Numbered from the stretch's first letter, positions 27,723 through 39,021 are shown. The stretch is DNA of 64,000 bases from Halomonadaceae bacterium T82-2 (GCA_001577635.1 LSBP01000007.1:45535-109534); one strand, 5' to 3'. The notes: generated by a model from the letters alone, not told the origin. Numbers and translations: made by a program.

Positions 27723-28393
27723 TCAGAGGCCTCTGCTGTTATCCGGCTCAGATGACCGGTCTTCAGATAGAAGGTGACGCCCTCCGGGCCGGCAATCAGT
27801 CGTGGCTGATCGCCGACGGGCAGGCGGATCCAGCTATCCGGCGGATAGCCGTGCCCCTCGATTACCAGTTCACCTTTCAGTACCAGCAGCTCGGCACCGC
27901 CGGCTGTCTCGTCGGGAAAGGCAGCGTTCGGCGCCAGGCGCTGCAGGCTGACGCGCTCGGTGCCACGGGAGAACAGAGGGCAGACGTCGCGACCCTCTTG
28001 ACGGTGCCAGTTCGTCGAGTCGCCAGTATCGATACGCACCTGGCTGTCATCATCCGGCGACATCTGCCGCAGCTTGACGAAGATAGTGGCCCCCTCGTGG
28101 CTGAAGGGCTGGTGGGACGAGCCTGGCGGATTGCGTATATACCAGCCGGCTGGATAGTCGCCACCCTCATCGGAGAAGATGCCGGAAAGCACCAGGATTT
28201 CTTCGCCACCGGGATGCCGGTGAGCCGGGAAGTGGGAACCGGCGGCGTAACGCACGATGCTGGTGGCACGGGCCTGTTCGGCCCCGATGCGGTCGAGCAT
28301 CACCCGCTCGACACCGCCCTGGGGCGAGGTGACCCATCGGTGCTGGTCCGGAGTCACGTTGACGCGACGCGTGAAGTCGGCATTGACGAGCAT
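27704..28393 (-). CDS. ChrR-like double-cupin protein
   Basis: A 229-residue protein with two cupin modules. The first has HFPAHRHPGGEEILVLSG (a metal-binding H-x-H...E pattern) and SHQPFSHEG. The second, AFPDETAGGAELLVLKGEL, lacks the histidine pair. This resembles the cupin half of the anti-sigma factor ChrR but has no N-terminal zinc-binding anti-sigma domain, and no ECF sigma gene is adjacent. ATG 28393 follows GGAGGAACGATC; a frame ATG 18 bases upstream precedes the ribosome site. In ChrR-type photo-oxidative regulons flavin amine oxidases are also found, which makes the pairing with the next gene suggestive only. Confidence 0.78.
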   Translation of the reverse strand: MLVNADFTRRVNVTPDQHRWVTSPQGGVERVMLDRIGAEQARATSIVRYAAGSHFPAHRHPGGEEILVLSGIFSDEGGDYPAGWYIRNPPGSSHQPFSHEGATIFVKLRQMSPDDDSQVRIDTGDSTNWHRQEGRDVCPLFSRGTERVSLQRLAPNAAFPDETAGGAELLVLKGELVIEGHGYPPDSWIRLPVGDQPRLIAGPEGVTFYLKTGHLSRITAEASECAPRV

Positions 28394-28523
28394 GATCGTT
28401 CCTCCAGGCATGGGAAGAGGGGCGGGTCCCGGCGATTCGGGACACCGGTTGCAGTACCACTGGCTTTTGTTTTGGTTGCGGCGGCCATGACGCCGCCACC
28501 CACGTTTCGGTAGCTTCGGCGGT

Positions 28524-28626
28524 TCAACCTGTCCGGTCTGACAGCAGGAAGGCGATCCCCTCGGCGACGTCCTGCGGGGTGCCGATGCGGCCGACCGGAA
28601 GACGGGGCGGGCTTTCCCGGCGTCAC
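28524..28626 (-). pseudogene. Remnant of a short-chain dehydrogenase/reductase C-terminus
   Basis: Read on the minus strand, about 34 codons between two stop codons give RLPVGRIGTPQDVAEG followed by IAFLLSDRTG and a stop. This is the typical SDR C-terminal helix region (R-x-G-x-P-x-D-V-A...FLLS). The Rossmann fold, YxxxK active site and the final VDGG segment are missing. It is a decayed fragment between psd and the cupin gene, evidence of gene loss in this patch. Confidence 0.6.
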
Positions 28627-28684
28627 AAGCCCCGAGGGATCTACGCGCTGACTTCTCGTGCCGCCCCTGGCCTGGTACAGGCTC

Positions 28685-29584
28685 TCAATCCGCGGTGCCG
28701 GGCAGGCGCTCGGCTTGATCGGCGGCGGCCGGCGTGCCCGGCAGCTCGCCCAGCGACTGGCGCATGCGCACCAGGCTGGCATCGGCCTGCAGGTCCTGGC
28801 GGAATGCCACCGGCTCGGCGGTGCATAGGATGACCGTCGAGCCCAGCTTGAAGCGGCCCATCTCCGCGCCGCGGGCCAGCTCCACCGGGGTGTCGAAGCG
28901 GGTGCTCTGGATGCGTCCGGCCAGGGGCGTGATCTGCCCGGCCCACACGGTCTCGATGGCCGCCACGATCATCGCCCCGACCAGCACCATCGCCAGCGGC
29001 CCCTGGGGCGTGTCGAAGAAGCACACCAGGCGCTCGTTGCGGGCGAACAGGTCGGGGACATGCTCGGCGGTGGCCAGATTGACCGAGAACAGCCGGCCGG
29101 GGACGTAGACCATCTCGCGCAGGGTGGCGTCCAGCGGCATGTGCACGCGGTGGTAGTCGCGAGGCGAGAGGTAGATGGTGGCGAAGCTGCCGCCGCGGAA
29201 GGTCGCCGCCCGGTCGGCGTCACCGCCGAGCAGGGTGGTCAGCGAGTAATGCCGCCCCTTGGCCTGGACCAGGGTGCCGTCCTCGAGGCGCCCGGACTGC
29301 GAGAGCAGGCCGTCAGCGGGCGAGACCAGTCCCTCGCCGAGCGGTCGGGCGTCGTCGCGCAGTGCGCGGGTGAAGAAGTCATTGAAGCAGGGGTAGGCAC
29401 GCGGATCGGGTTCGCGGGCCTGGCTCATGTCGACATCGAAGGTGCGGATGAAGCGCCGGATCAGCCGGTCCTTCAGCCACGGCGTGCGGCATTCGGCGAA
29501 TCGGCCGATCAGGCGTGACAGCCCGTGATGGGGCAGGGGGTACTGACTCAGGGCGAACAGCTGGGCGCGATCCACGGCAGGCAT
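28685..29584 (-). CDS. psd: Phosphatidylserine decarboxylase proenzyme Psd
   Basis: A 299-residue inner-membrane enzyme that makes phosphatidylethanolamine from phosphatidylserine. It contains ADGLLSQSG, the [12 protein letters not shown] active-site histidine segment and the FKLGSTVI motif near residue 254, where LGST is the self-cleavage site that generates the pyruvoyl cofactor. Residues after about 275 ([15 protein letters not shown]) are a variable tail. It is third in an apparent rsgA-sulfurtransferase-psd series on the minus strand (gaps of 88 and 70 bases). Confidence 0.95.
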   Translation of the reverse strand: MPAVDRAQLFALSQYPLPHHGLSRLIGRFAECRTPWLKDRLIRRFIRTFDVDMSQAREPDPRAYPCFNDFFTRALRDDARPLGEGLVSPADGLLSQSGRLEDGTLVQAKGRHYSLTTLLGGDADRAATFRGGSFATIYLSPRDYHRVHMPLDATLREMVYVPGRLFSVNLATAEHVPDLFARNERLVCFFDTPQGPLAMVLVGAMIVAAIETVWAGQITPLAGRIQSTRFDTPVELARGAEMGRFKLGSTVILCTAEPVAFRQDLQADASLVRMRQSLGELPGTPAAADQAERLPGTAD

Positions 29585-29654
29585 CCACGGCTGGAAAACG
29601 AAGCCGCCACGATAGTCGCGGCGGCCGGGGAGCGCAATATGCGGGCTTCAGGGC

Positions 29655-30488
29655 TTAGGGTGTCTCGACCGGGGTATCGTCGCGGTTTCCCCATTCCTTC
29701 CAGGACCCGGCGTAGCCGCGCATGTGCTCGAAGCCCAGCGCCTTGCCGACCAGCCAGGTGAAGCCGCTGCGGTGATGGCTCTGGCAGTGGGTGGCCACTT
29801 CCATGTCCGGGGTCAGCCCCAGAGCCTCGAGTTCGGTGACCAGCTCGGCGTAGTCGCGGATGCGCAGGCCGCGCTCGGGGTCCATGGCGCGGGTCCACTC
29901 CAGGTTGACCGCGCCGGGGATATGTCCGAGGCGGCGATTCTGGCCCTTCTCGCCGCGGTATTCCTCGGGAGAGCGTGCATCCCAGACGGCCAACGTTCGA
30001 TCGCCGAGGCGTTCGAGAAGCTCGTCGCGGGTGATCAGCACCTCGGGATGACGGATCTCGGCCTGGTAGTCGCTGGGGCGCGGCAGGCGCGGTTCGCGGC
30101 TGGTCTCGAGCCCGGCGGCGCGCCAGGCGCGGATACCGCCGTTGAGATAGGAATAGCGGGTATGACCGATCAGTTCGAGGGTCCACAGCAGGCGTCCGGC
30201 CCAGCCGCCGCCCTCGTCGTCGTAGGCCACAACGTGCGTATCGCGGGTCAGGCCCAGCGACGAGAACAGCTCGGACAGTGCGGCCTCGTCGGGAACATCA
30301 TTGGGCACGTCGCCGCTGCCGGCCATCAGGCGGCGATGGTCGAGAAAGACCGCGCCGGGCACGTGCCCCTCGTCGTAGCTCTCGGCCTTGAGCGGCACAT
30401 CGATGATCAGCAGCTGGGGGGCATCGAGATGCTCGGCGAGCTGGGCGGGCTCCACGATCAGCGGTAGCAGGTTGTCTTCAGAGCTCAT
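29655..30488 (-). CDS. Rhodanese-family sulfurtransferase (two-domain)
   Basis: A 277-residue protein with two rhodanese domains. The inactive N-terminal one shows VPGAVFLDHRR and VVAYDDEGGGWAGRLLWTL. The catalytic one has HIPGAVNLEWTRAMD and an active-site cysteine in ATHCQSHHRSG, near residue 229. The loop after the cysteine (QSHHRS) differs from thiosulfate (CRKGVT) and mercaptopyruvate (CGSGVT) types, so the donor is uncertain; SseA is the usual annotation at this locus in pseudomonads. ATG 30488 follows AAAGGAG, so the 65-residue upstream extension of the frame is rejected. Confidence 0.88.
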   Translation of the reverse strand: MSSEDNLLPLIVEPAQLAEHLDAPQLLIIDVPLKAESYDEGHVPGAVFLDHRRLMAGSGDVPNDVPDEAALSELFSSLGLTRDTHVVAYDDEGGGWAGRLLWTLELIGHTRYSYLNGGIRAWRAAGLETSREPRLPRPSDYQAEIRHPEVLITRDELLERLGDRTLAVWDARSPEEYRGEKGQNRRLGHIPGAVNLEWTRAMDPERGLRIRDYAELVTELEALGLTPDMEVATHCQSHHRSGFTWLVGKALGFEHMRGYAGSWKEWGNRDDTPVETP

Positions 30489-30576
30489 CGTCGACTCCTT
30501 TCGGTCAGCGGATGTCCGGATGATGTCACAGCCGCCGGCGGCTGGCGACCGCCCCGGCGTAGCGTTCCGTCGCGGC

Positions 30577-31590
30577 TCAGCGGCCGGCCTGTTCGTCGAG
30601 GATGCGGCGGTAGCTGGCGAAGCGTTCGGCACTGATCTCGCCGGCGTCGATCGCCGCCTGCAGGGCACAGCCGGGTTCATCACGATGGCGGCAGTCGCGG
30701 AATCGGCAGCGGCCCAGGTAGTCGCGAAACTCGACGAAGCCGTCGGTGATCTGTCGGGCGTCGAGGTGGCCGAGGCCGAACTCGCGGATGCCCGGCGAGT
30801 CGATCAGTTCGCCGCCGGCGGGCAGGGCGTAGAGCCGGGCGGTGGTGGTGGTATGGGTGCCCTTGCGCGAGTCCTCGGAGAGTGCGCCGATCCGCAGGGC
30901 TTCATCCGGCAGCAGGCGGTCGATGAGCGAAGACTTGCCCACGCCGCTCTGGCCGACGAACACCGAGGTGCGCCCGGTGAGCTGGGCATGCAGGGCGTCG
31001 AGGCCGGTGTCGCCCCGGGTGGTGGCGCGTACCACCGTGTAGCCGAGGCCGCGGTAACGCTCGAGCAGGTGCGCGAGGGCGCCGCCGTCCTCGGGCAGCA
31101 GGTCGGTCTTGTTGAGCACCAGCACCGGCATGATGCCGGTGGCCTCGGCGGCCACCAGGTAGCGGTCGATCAGGTTGGCGAAGGGGGCGGGCTCGACCGC
31201 GAAGACGATCAGAATCTGATCGATGTTGGCCGCCACCGGCTTGAGCTGGCCGCGGGCGTCGGGGCGCTCGAGAACGTTGTCGCGCGTGTCGCGGGCCACC
31301 ACCACGCCGCTGTCGTCGTCGGCCCGGCGCCAGACCACCCGGTCGCCGGTGACCAGGCCCTCGAGATTGGCGCGCAGGTGGCAGCGGTGCAGGGTCGCGT
31401 CGGTGTCGCCGCGAACATCCAGTGTGCGGCCGAAGTGGGCGATCACACGCCCGGGCTGCTCAGGGCCATGTTCACCGGCTTCCAGCGAGCGGGTCTCGCG
31501 CTCGGCCTGGCGTTCGGCACGGGCGGCGCGTTCGGCCTGGATCTTCTCGATGCGCCAGCGCTGCTGGCGGGATAGCTTGCGTTTGCTCAT
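30577..31590 (-). CDS. rsgA: Small-subunit-dependent ribosome GTPase RsgA
   Basis: A 337-residue circularly permuted GTPase that matures the 30S subunit. An OB-fold N-domain precedes NKTDLL (G4, about residue 160), then [10 protein letters not shown] (G1, about 212) and DSPGIREF (G3), the permuted order. The C-terminal zinc site is C-x4-C-x-H-x5-C ([14 protein letters not shown]). The start ATG 31590 gives the standard [14 protein letters not shown] N-terminus. It is divergent from orn (107 bases), the same arrangement as in E. coli. Confidence 0.95.
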   Translation of the reverse strand: MSKRKLSRQQRWRIEKIQAERAARAERQAERETRSLEAGEHGPEQPGRVIAHFGRTLDVRGDTDATLHRCHLRANLEGLVTGDRVVWRRADDDSGVVVARDTRDNVLERPDARGQLKPVAANIDQILIVFAVEPAPFANLIDRYLVAAEATGIMPVLVLNKTDLLPEDGGALAHLLERYRGLGYTVVRATTRGDTGLDALHAQLTGRTSVFVGQSGVGKSSLIDRLLPDEALRIGALSEDSRKGTHTTTTARLYALPAGGELIDSPGIREFGLGHLDARQITDGFVEFRDYLGRCRFRDCRHRDEPGCALQAAIDAGEISAERFASYRRILDEQAGR

Positions 31591-31697
31591 GGGGCCTCGG
31601 CGAAGCGTACAATGGCAGGCATTGTAACCAGCCACGCCGCCGCTGTCCGACCCCTTCCCCGGATCGGATAGCGCCGCCACCGACCAAGGAGCCGCCA

Positions 31698-32282
31698 ATG
31701 GCCGATGCCAACGCCCCGCGCAACGATCGTCTGGTATGGATCGATCTCGAGATGACCGGGCTCGATCCCGACCGGGAGCGCATCATCGAGATCGCCACCC
31801 TGATCACCGACAACGAGCTGAACCCGATCGCCGAAGGGCCGGTGATCGCCGTCAAGCAATCCGACGCCCTGCTGGCGGGCATGGATGACTGGAACACCAA
31901 GACCCACGGCGACTCGGGGCTGATCGACCGGGTCAAGGCCAGCACGGTGGATACCGCCGAGGCCGAGCAGCGCACGCTGGACTTTCTCAAGCAGCACGTG
32001 GTGGCCAACTCCTCGCCGATGTGCGGCAACAGCATTCATCAGGACCGGCGCTTCCTGGAGCGCGAGATGCCCGAACTGCTGGCGTTCTTCCACTATCGCA
32101 ACCTCGACGTCTCGACCCTCAAGGAGCTGGCCAAGCGCTGGAATCCGGCGGCGCTCAAGGGCTTCGAGAAGCGCGCCAGCCATCAGGCCCTGGACGACAT
32201 TCGCGAGTCGGTCGCCGAGCTGCGCCACTATCGGCGTACCTTCCTCAACCTCGAGGCGCCGAGGCACGACGAGGAGGAATGA
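31698..32282 (+). CDS. orn: Oligoribonuclease Orn
   Basis: A 194-residue DEDDh 3'-5' exoribonuclease that degrades 2-5-mer RNAs and, in relatives, pGpG from c-di-GMP breakdown. Visible motifs are [10 protein letters not shown] (Exo I), [11 protein letters not shown] (Exo II) and [11 protein letters not shown] (Exo III, catalytic His and Asp). ATG 31698 is preceded by AAGGAGCCGCCA. Its TGA stop coincides with the first bases of the heptamer array that follows. Confidence 0.96.
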   Translation: MADANAPRNDRLVWIDLEMTGLDPDRERIIEIATLITDNELNPIAEGPVIAVKQSDALLAGMDDWNTKTHGDSGLIDRVKASTVDTAEAEQRTLDFLKQHVVANSSPMCGNSIHQDRRFLEREMPELLAFFHYRNLDVSTLKELAKRWNPAALKGFEKRASHQALDDIRESVAELRHYRRTFLNLEAPRHDEEE

Positions 32283-32317
32283 AAGCTATAAGCTGTAAGC
32301 GTTAAGCGGTAAGAAAA
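32283..32317 (+). repeat. Heptamer array between orn and queG, left arm
   Basis: AAG recurs at exact 7-base spacing (32283, 32290, 32297, 32304, 32311): AAGCTAT, AAGCTGT, AAGCGTT, AAGCGGT, AAGAAAA. It begins at the orn stop codon with no spacer. Confidence 0.8.
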
Positions 32318-32351
32318 ACCTGACTAGAACGGCTTATTGCAGATCGTCTGG

Positions 32352-32414
32352 CTTACGGCTTGCGGCTTGCGGCTTACGGCTTGCGGCTTACGGCTTACGG
32401 CTTACGGCTTACGC
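32352..32414 (-). repeat. Heptamer array between orn and queG, right arm
   Basis: Nine tandem 7-bp units CTTACGG or CTTGCGG in perfect phase (32352 to 32408) form the inverted counterpart of the left arm, 34 bases away. On the minus strand the units read as TAAGC-type heptamers, and one supplies the TAA stop codon of queG (32409-32411). The last unit decays into the queG coding end. Confidence 0.85.
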
Positions 32415-33521
32415 GTCGCTGGCGATCCGTGCCTGCCGCTTGTCGCGCTGGCGCGCGAGGGCCCAGCGCACATGCTCGCGAACCAGATCCGAGGGGTAGG
32501 CGAGCCGGGCGCGCAGCGCGGCCTCGACGGCGCGGCTCCAGGGCGCGTTGCCCAGCCCCACGGCGAGGTTGCGCAGCCAGCGTTCATAGCCGATGCGGCG
32601 AATCGCGCTGCCCGCGGTCCTGTCGAGGAACTCCGCCTCGCTCCAGGCGAACAGGGTCAGCAGGTCGGCGCGGTCCAGGTCGTGGCGGGGGGCGAAGTCG
32701 CCCTCGCGGCTGACCCGGGTGAAGCGGGTGAAGGGGCAGACCAGCTGGCAGTCGTCGCAGCCGTAGACGCGATTGCCGATCGCCTCGCGGTAACGCTCGG
32801 GGATGCTGCCGTGCAACTCGATGGTCAGGTACGAGATGCAGCGCCGCGAGTCGACCACCTTGTCGTCGACGATCGCCCCGGTGGGGCAGGCCGTGCGACA
32901 GGCGCTGCAGCTGCCGCAGTGCTCGCCCTCGAAGGGCGCATCCACCGGCAGCGGCAGGTCGGTGTAGAGCTCGCCGAGGAAAAACAGTGAGCCGGCCCGG
33001 GGGTTGAGCAGCATGGCGTTCTTGCCGAACCAGCCCAGCCCGGCCTTCTGGGCCAGGGCGCGCTCCATCACTGGCGCCGAGTCGACGAAGGCGCGGTAGC
33101 CAAAGGCGCCGACCTCCGCCTCGATGCGCTTGGCCAGCTCGGCCAGGCGCTTGCGGATCAGCTTGTGGTAGTCGCGGCCCAGGGCGTAGCGCGAGACGTA
33201 GGCCTTCTCGGGCCGGCCGAGTACCTGGGTGGTCTCGACCTCGGGCGGCAGGTAGTCCATGCGCGCGCTGATCACCCGCAGCGTGCCGGGCACCAGTTCG
33301 GCCGGGCGGGTGCGCTTGGTGCCGTGCCGGGCCATGTAGTCCATCTCGCCGTGATGGCCGGCGGCCAGCCAGCGCTCGAGGTGGTGCTCGTGGCTTTCCA
33401 GGTCGGTATCGGTGATGCCGATCTGCTGGAAGCCCAGTTCACGGCCCCATTGCTTGATGCGCTCGGCGAGCGTGTCCAGGTCGATCGGCTCGCGGACGGA
33501 AGAGGATTGGCTGGCGCTCAT
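32409..33521 (-). CDS. queG: Epoxyqueuosine reductase QueG
   Basis: A 370-residue cobalamin-dependent iron-sulfur enzyme that reduces epoxyqueuosine to queuosine in tRNA. It has the VDSAPVMERALAQKAGLGWFGKN substrate-binding stretch, two ferredoxin-like cluster motifs (CGSCSACRTACP near residue 195 and CDDCQLVCP near 252) and a C-terminal HEAT-like region (YERWLRNLAVGLGNAP). The last codons (ASDA) and the TAA sit in the heptamer array. It is divergent from nnr. Confidence 0.94.
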   Translation of the reverse strand: MSASQSSSVREPIDLDTLAERIKQWGRELGFQQIGITDTDLESHEHHLERWLAAGHHGEMDYMARHGTKRTRPAELVPGTLRVISARMDYLPPEVETTQVLGRPEKAYVSRYALGRDYHKLIRKRLAELAKRIEAEVGAFGYRAFVDSAPVMERALAQKAGLGWFGKNAMLLNPRAGSLFFLGELYTDLPLPVDAPFEGEHCGSCSACRTACPTGAIVDDKVVDSRRCISYLTIELHGSIPERYREAIGNRVYGCDDCQLVCPFTRFTRVSREGDFAPRHDLDRADLLTLFAWSEAEFLDRTAGSAIRRIGYERWLRNLAVGLGNAPWSRAVEAALRARLAYPSDLVREHVRWALARQRDKRQARIASDA

Positions 33522-33616
33522 GGAGTCCTGTCGTTCGACTGGCGTGGGAGGCTGAAATCGCCGGCAGGCGCAGCCTACACTATTCGCCAGCCAACGGTCA
33601 TGTTCAGGAGACGACG

Positions 33617-35096
<1,480 letters not shown>

Positions 35097-35104
<8 letters not shown>

Positions 35105-35597
35105 TCCCGTGACGACGATGGATATCTCACTGCCCGACGAAGCCGCCCAGGTAGCCTTCGGCGAGGCCCTGGGGCGGGCCCTGGCCGGCCGGGGGCGCCT
35201 CTACCTGGAGGGCGAGCTGGGCGCCGGCAAGACCACCCTGACGCGCGGTATCCTGCGGGCCTACGGTCATCAGGGAGCGGTCAAGAGCCCCACCTATACC
35301 CTGGTGGAGCCCTACACCCTGCCCACGGCCCGGGTGAATCACTTCGACCTCTATCGCCTGGGCGATCCCGAGGAGCTGGAGTTCATCGGCGGGCGCGAGC
35401 TGCTCGACGACGAGGGGGTGAGCGTGGTCGAGTGGCCGAGCCGTGGCGAGGGTTTCCTGCCCGCGGCGGATCTCATCGTCACCCTGCGGGTGGCCGCGAC
35501 GGGGCGCAGTGCCCGGTTGCAGGCGGGTACCGAGCGTGGGCGAGCGGTGCTTGCCCGGCTTGGGGATGACGAGGTCGAGGGCCGGCAATCGCCATGA
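35097..35597 (+). CDS. tsaE: tRNA threonylcarbamoyladenosine biosynthesis ATPase TsaE
   Basis: A 166-residue P-loop protein needed for t6A37 formation with TsaB, TsaC and TsaD. Walker A is GELGAGKTTL (about residues 39-48), followed by SPTYTLVEPY and the VVEWPSRGEGFLP block. The start is set at ATG 35097, overlapping the nnr stop; ATG 35118 is an alternative. It also overlaps amiB by 4 bases (ATGA), so translation of the run is coupled. Confidence 0.93.
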
Positions 35598-37063
35598 GGG
35601 AGCGTGTCGCCACATTCCGTGCCCGCCTGTCTCGTCTGGCCATGACGCTGCTCGTCGGCGCCGTGGTGCTGGGTGCCATGCCCGCCGAGGCCAACACGCT
35701 CGACAACCTGCGTTTGTGGGCGGCGCCCGACCACGTGCGTCTGGTGTTCGACCTCAGTGCGGCGCCCGACGCCAACATCTTCTCGCTCGACAACCCGCGG
35801 CGACTGGTCGTCGATCTGGATGACACCCGGCTGGCCTCGGGGGCGGGCACGCCCGACGTCAGCGACAGCGCCATCGACGACATCCGTACCGGCGTACGCC
35901 ATGGCAAGGACCTGCGGGTCGTGCTGGATCTCAATCGTCGGGTCGAGCAGCGTCACTTCACCCTGCCGCCCAACGAGCAGTACGGCCACCGTCTGGTGGT
36001 GGATCTCGAGTATCCCGGCGAGAGCGCGGTCAAGGATCCGATCGACCCCATCGAGGCGATGATCCGTGACCAGGAAATCTCCGCCGGGCTGGCCAAGACC
36101 CAGGCGAAGGCGGGCGGCAAGGCCGAACCGGCCACGGTCGGCGCCCGGGAGAAGGCCAAGCCGCATCCCAAGCGCGATATCATCATCGCCGTGGATGCCG
36201 GTCACGGCGGCGAGGACCCGGGGGCCATCGGTTCAGGGGGCGTGCGCGAGAAGACCGTCACGCTGGCCATCGCCCGTCGGCTCAAGCAGATCATCGATGC
36301 CGCGCCGGGCTTCAAGGCGGTACTGATTCGTGACGGCGACTATTACGTGGGGCTGCGCCAGCGCACCCTGCTGGCCCGCGACCAGAAGGCGGATTTCTTC
36401 GTCTCGATTCACGCCGATGCCTTCAAGAGCCCGCGCCCCCACGGCAGCTCGGTCTTCGCCCTATCGCAAAGCGGCGCGACCTCCGAGACCGCCAAGTGGC
36501 TGGCCGCCAGCGAGAACCGTTCCGACCTGATTGGCGGGGTCGACGGCAACCTCAACCTGGCCGACAAGGATCGCGTGCTGCGCGGGGTGCTGCTGGACCT
36601 GACGATGACCGCCACGCTCAACGACTCGCTGGCTGCCGGCAGCCAGGTGCTCGACCGGCTCGACCGCATCAACGACCTGCACAAGTCGCGGGTCGAGCAG
36701 GCCGGCTTCGTGGTGCTCAAGTCGCCGGACATTCCCTCGCTGCTGGTGGAGACCGGCTTCATCTCCAATCCGAACGAGGCGCGGCGGCTGACCAGCAGCG
36801 CCTATCAGCGCAAGCTGGCGCAGGCGATCTTCGCCGGGCTCGACGCGCACTTCCACCAGAATCCGCCGCCCAACAGCCTGCTGGCCTGGCAGCGTGATCA
36901 GCAGCGTGGCCGACAGGCCAACGAGTATCGCATTCAGCCCGGCGATACCCTCTCCGAGATCGCCTCGCGCCACCAGGTGTCGCTCAGCGCCCTGCGCGAG
37001 GCCAACTCGCTGAAGGGCGACGCGATCCGGGTGGGGCAGGTACTGCGGATTCCCCGGGGGTGA
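35594..37063 (+). CDS. amiB: N-acetylmuramoyl-L-alanine amidase AmiB
   Basis: A 489-residue periplasmic cell-separation amidase. It has a signal peptide (cleavage near residue 33, PAEA), an AMIN domain (about 35-140, septal targeting), a charged linker, and an Amidase_3 zinc domain from about residue 195. That domain shows [15 protein letters not shown], the SIHADA histidine site and [20 protein letters not shown] with the catalytic glutamate. A C-terminal LysM domain follows ([19 protein letters not shown], about 443-488). The neighbourhood matches E. coli amiB rather than amiC. Confidence 0.95.
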   Translation: MRERVATFRARLSRLAMTLLVGAVVLGAMPAEANTLDNLRLWAAPDHVRLVFDLSAAPDANIFSLDNPRRLVVDLDDTRLASGAGTPDVSDSAIDDIRTGVRHGKDLRVVLDLNRRVEQRHFTLPPNEQYGHRLVVDLEYPGESAVKDPIDPIEAMIRDQEISAGLAKTQAKAGGKAEPATVGAREKAKPHPKRDIIIAVDAGHGGEDPGAIGSGGVREKTVTLAIARRLKQIIDAAPGFKAVLIRDGDYYVGLRQRTLLARDQKADFFVSIHADAFKSPRPHGSSVFALSQSGATSETAKWLAASENRSDLIGGVDGNLNLADKDRVLRGVLLDLTMTATLNDSLAAGSQVLDRLDRINDLHKSRVEQAGFVVLKSPDIPSLLVETGFISNPNEARRLTSSAYQRKLAQAIFAGLDAHFHQNPPPNSLLAWQRDQQRGRQANEYRIQPGDTLSEIASRHQVSLSALREANSLKGDAIRVGQVLRIPRG

Positions 37064-39021
37064 TGAGCGTGATGACTGTCGAAACGCCGCGACGCATACG
37101 GGTTCTCGACCCGCGTCTGGCCAACCAGATCGCCGCCGGCGAGGTGGTCGAGCGGCCCGCCTCGGTGCTCAAGGAGCTGGTCGAGAACGCCATCGACGCC
37201 GGCAGCCGGCGCATCGAGATCGAGCTCGAGGCCGGCGGCGCGCGGCTGATCAAGGTGCGCGACGATGGCGGCGGCATTACCGAGGATGACCTGCCGCTGG
37301 CGCTGTCGCGGCATGCCACCAGCAAGATCCTCTCCCTCGAGGAGCTCGAGGGGGTGGCCAGCCTCGGCTTTCGCGGCGAGGCGCTGGCCTCGATCAGTTC
37401 GGTGGCGCGTCTCGAGCTGGTGTCCAATGCCACCGACGATCCGCGCGGCGGCTGGCGTGTAGTCGCCGAAGGGCGGCAGATGGAGCCGCGAGTGTCGCCG
37501 GCGCCCCATCCCCGGGGTACCTCGGTGACGGTCCGCGACCTGTTCTTCAACACCCCCGCACGGCGCAAGTTCCTGCGTACCGAGAAGACCGAGTTCGGCC
37601 ATCTCGAGGAAGCGTTCCGGCGCCTGGCGCTGTCGCGCTACGATATCGGCTGGGTGCTGCGCCACAACCAGAAGACCGTGCATCAGCTGCGACCCGCCGC
37701 TGGCGGCGAGGCCGGCGAGCGGCGGGTGTCGGCGCTGCTGGGCGGCAAGTTTCTCGACAACGCCCTGCACCTGGATATCGAGGCTTCGGGGATGCGGCTG
37801 TGGGGCTGGGTCGGCCTGCCCACCCATTCGCGGGCCCAGGCCGATCAGCAGTATTTCTTCGTCAACGGTCGGGTGGTGCGCGACCGGCTGGTGGCCCATG
37901 CCATACGCCAGGCCTATCGGGACGTGCTCTTTCATGGTCGCCACCCGGTGTTCGTGCTCTATCTGGAGCTCGATCCCGCGGTGGTCGACGTCAATGTCCA
38001 CCCGACCAAGCATGAAGTGCGCTTCCGCGACGGCCGCCTGGTTCACGATTTCCTGTTCTCGAGCCTGCACCGGGCGCTGGGCGAGGTGCGTCCCGAGGCA
38101 CAGGACGAGGCGGGTGGCGAGCCGTCATCGACGGCAGCCGGCGCGCCGGATCCGGCGGCCGAGGCCGCCGAGCAGCCGTCCGTGTCACCGGCCTGGCGCC
38201 AGCAGCCCATGGCGCTGCGGGGCGTTGGCGAGCATGCCCGGGAATCGCGCCCCGGGGCCGATCGGGTGCGCGAGTTCATGGCCGGTTATCGGGCGCTGCA
38301 TCCCGATCACGAGACGCAGTTGCTGACTCCCCAAGCCGAGGCGGAAGTGGGCGGGGCGGCGGCCGGTGTGGCGCTCGACGAGCGGCGGCAGGCCGCGGAT
38401 GCCCGGCAGGCACTGCCCGAGGACGACCCCACCGGGACGCCGCCGCTGGGCTATGCCGTCGCCCAGCTGCACGGGGTCTATATCCTCTCGCAGACCACCC
38501 GCGGGCTGGTGGTGGTGGACATGCACGCCGCCCATGAGCGGATCACCTATGAGCGCATGAAGACCCAGGTGCACGGCGGTGCCCTGGACGCCCAGCCGCT
38601 GCTGGTGCCGGTATCGCTGGCGGTGAGCGCTAATGCGGTGGAAACCGCCGAGCAGTGCCACGATGCCTTCCGGCGGCTGGGCGTGGAACTCGACGTGGCC
38701 GGGCCCGAAACGCTGCTGGTGCGCCAGGTGCCGGCCCTGCTGGCCCAGGCCGATGTCGAGCCGCTGGTCCGCGACATGCTCGGCGACCTGGAACGCTACG
38801 GCCGCTCCGACCGGCTCGAGGCCCACATCAATGAACTGCTGGCGACCATGGCCTGCCATGGCAGCGTGCGCGCCAATCGCCGGCTGACCATTCCCGAGAT
38901 GAACGCTCTGCTGCGTGACATGGAGCGCACCGAGCGCAGCGGCCAGTGCAACCACGGCCGGCCGACCTGGACCGAGATGTCGATGCACGATCTGGACAAA
39001 CTGTTCTTGCGGGGACAATGA
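37063..39021 (+). CDS. mutL: DNA mismatch repair protein MutL (endonuclease type)
   Basis: A 652-residue GHKL ATPase that couples MutS to strand removal. The N-terminal half shows [23 protein letters not shown] and [10 protein letters not shown] proline/alanine-rich linker follows (about 340-455). The C-terminal half contains [12 protein letters not shown], which matches the nicking-endonuclease motif DxHA(x)2E(x)4E that E. coli MutL lacks, plus [12 protein letters not shown] and CNHGRPTW. It is therefore probably a MutH-independent system. ATG 37063 overlaps the amiB stop (TGATG); ATG 37072 is an alternative. Confidence 0.95.
   Translation: MSVMTVETPRRIRVLDPRLANQIAAGEVVERPASVLKELVENAIDAGSRRIEIELEAGGARLIKVRDDGGGITEDDLPLALSRHATSKILSLEELEGVASLGFRGEALASISSVARLELVSNATDDPRGGWRVVAEGRQMEPRVSPAPHPRGTSVTVRDLFFNTPARRKFLRTEKTEFGHLEEAFRRLALSRYDIGWVLRHNQKTVHQLRPAAGGEAGERRVSALLGGKFLDNALHLDIEASGMRLWGWVGLPTHSRAQADQQYFFVNGRVVRDRLVAHAIRQAYRDVLFHGRHPVFVLYLELDPAVVDVNVHPTKHEVRFRDGRLVHDFLFSSLHRALGEVRPEAQDEAGGEPSSTAAGAPDPAAEAAEQPSVSPAWRQQPMALRGVGEHARESRPGADRVREFMAGYRALHPDHETQLLTPQAEAEVGGAAAGVALDERRQAADARQALPEDDPTGTPPLGYAVAQLHGVYILSQTTRGLVVVDMHAAHERITYERMKTQVHGGALDAQPLLVPVSLAVSANAVETAEQCHDAFRRLGVELDVAGPETLLVRQVPALLAQADVEPLVRDMLGDLERYGRSDRLEAHINELLATMACHGSVRANRRLTIPEMNALLRDMERTERSGQCNHGRPTWTEMSMHDLDKLFLRGQ

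Noticed and set aside
32352..32414. Nine tandem repeats as a possible CRISPR array
   Set aside because: Units are 7 bp with no spacers and no cas genes nearby.
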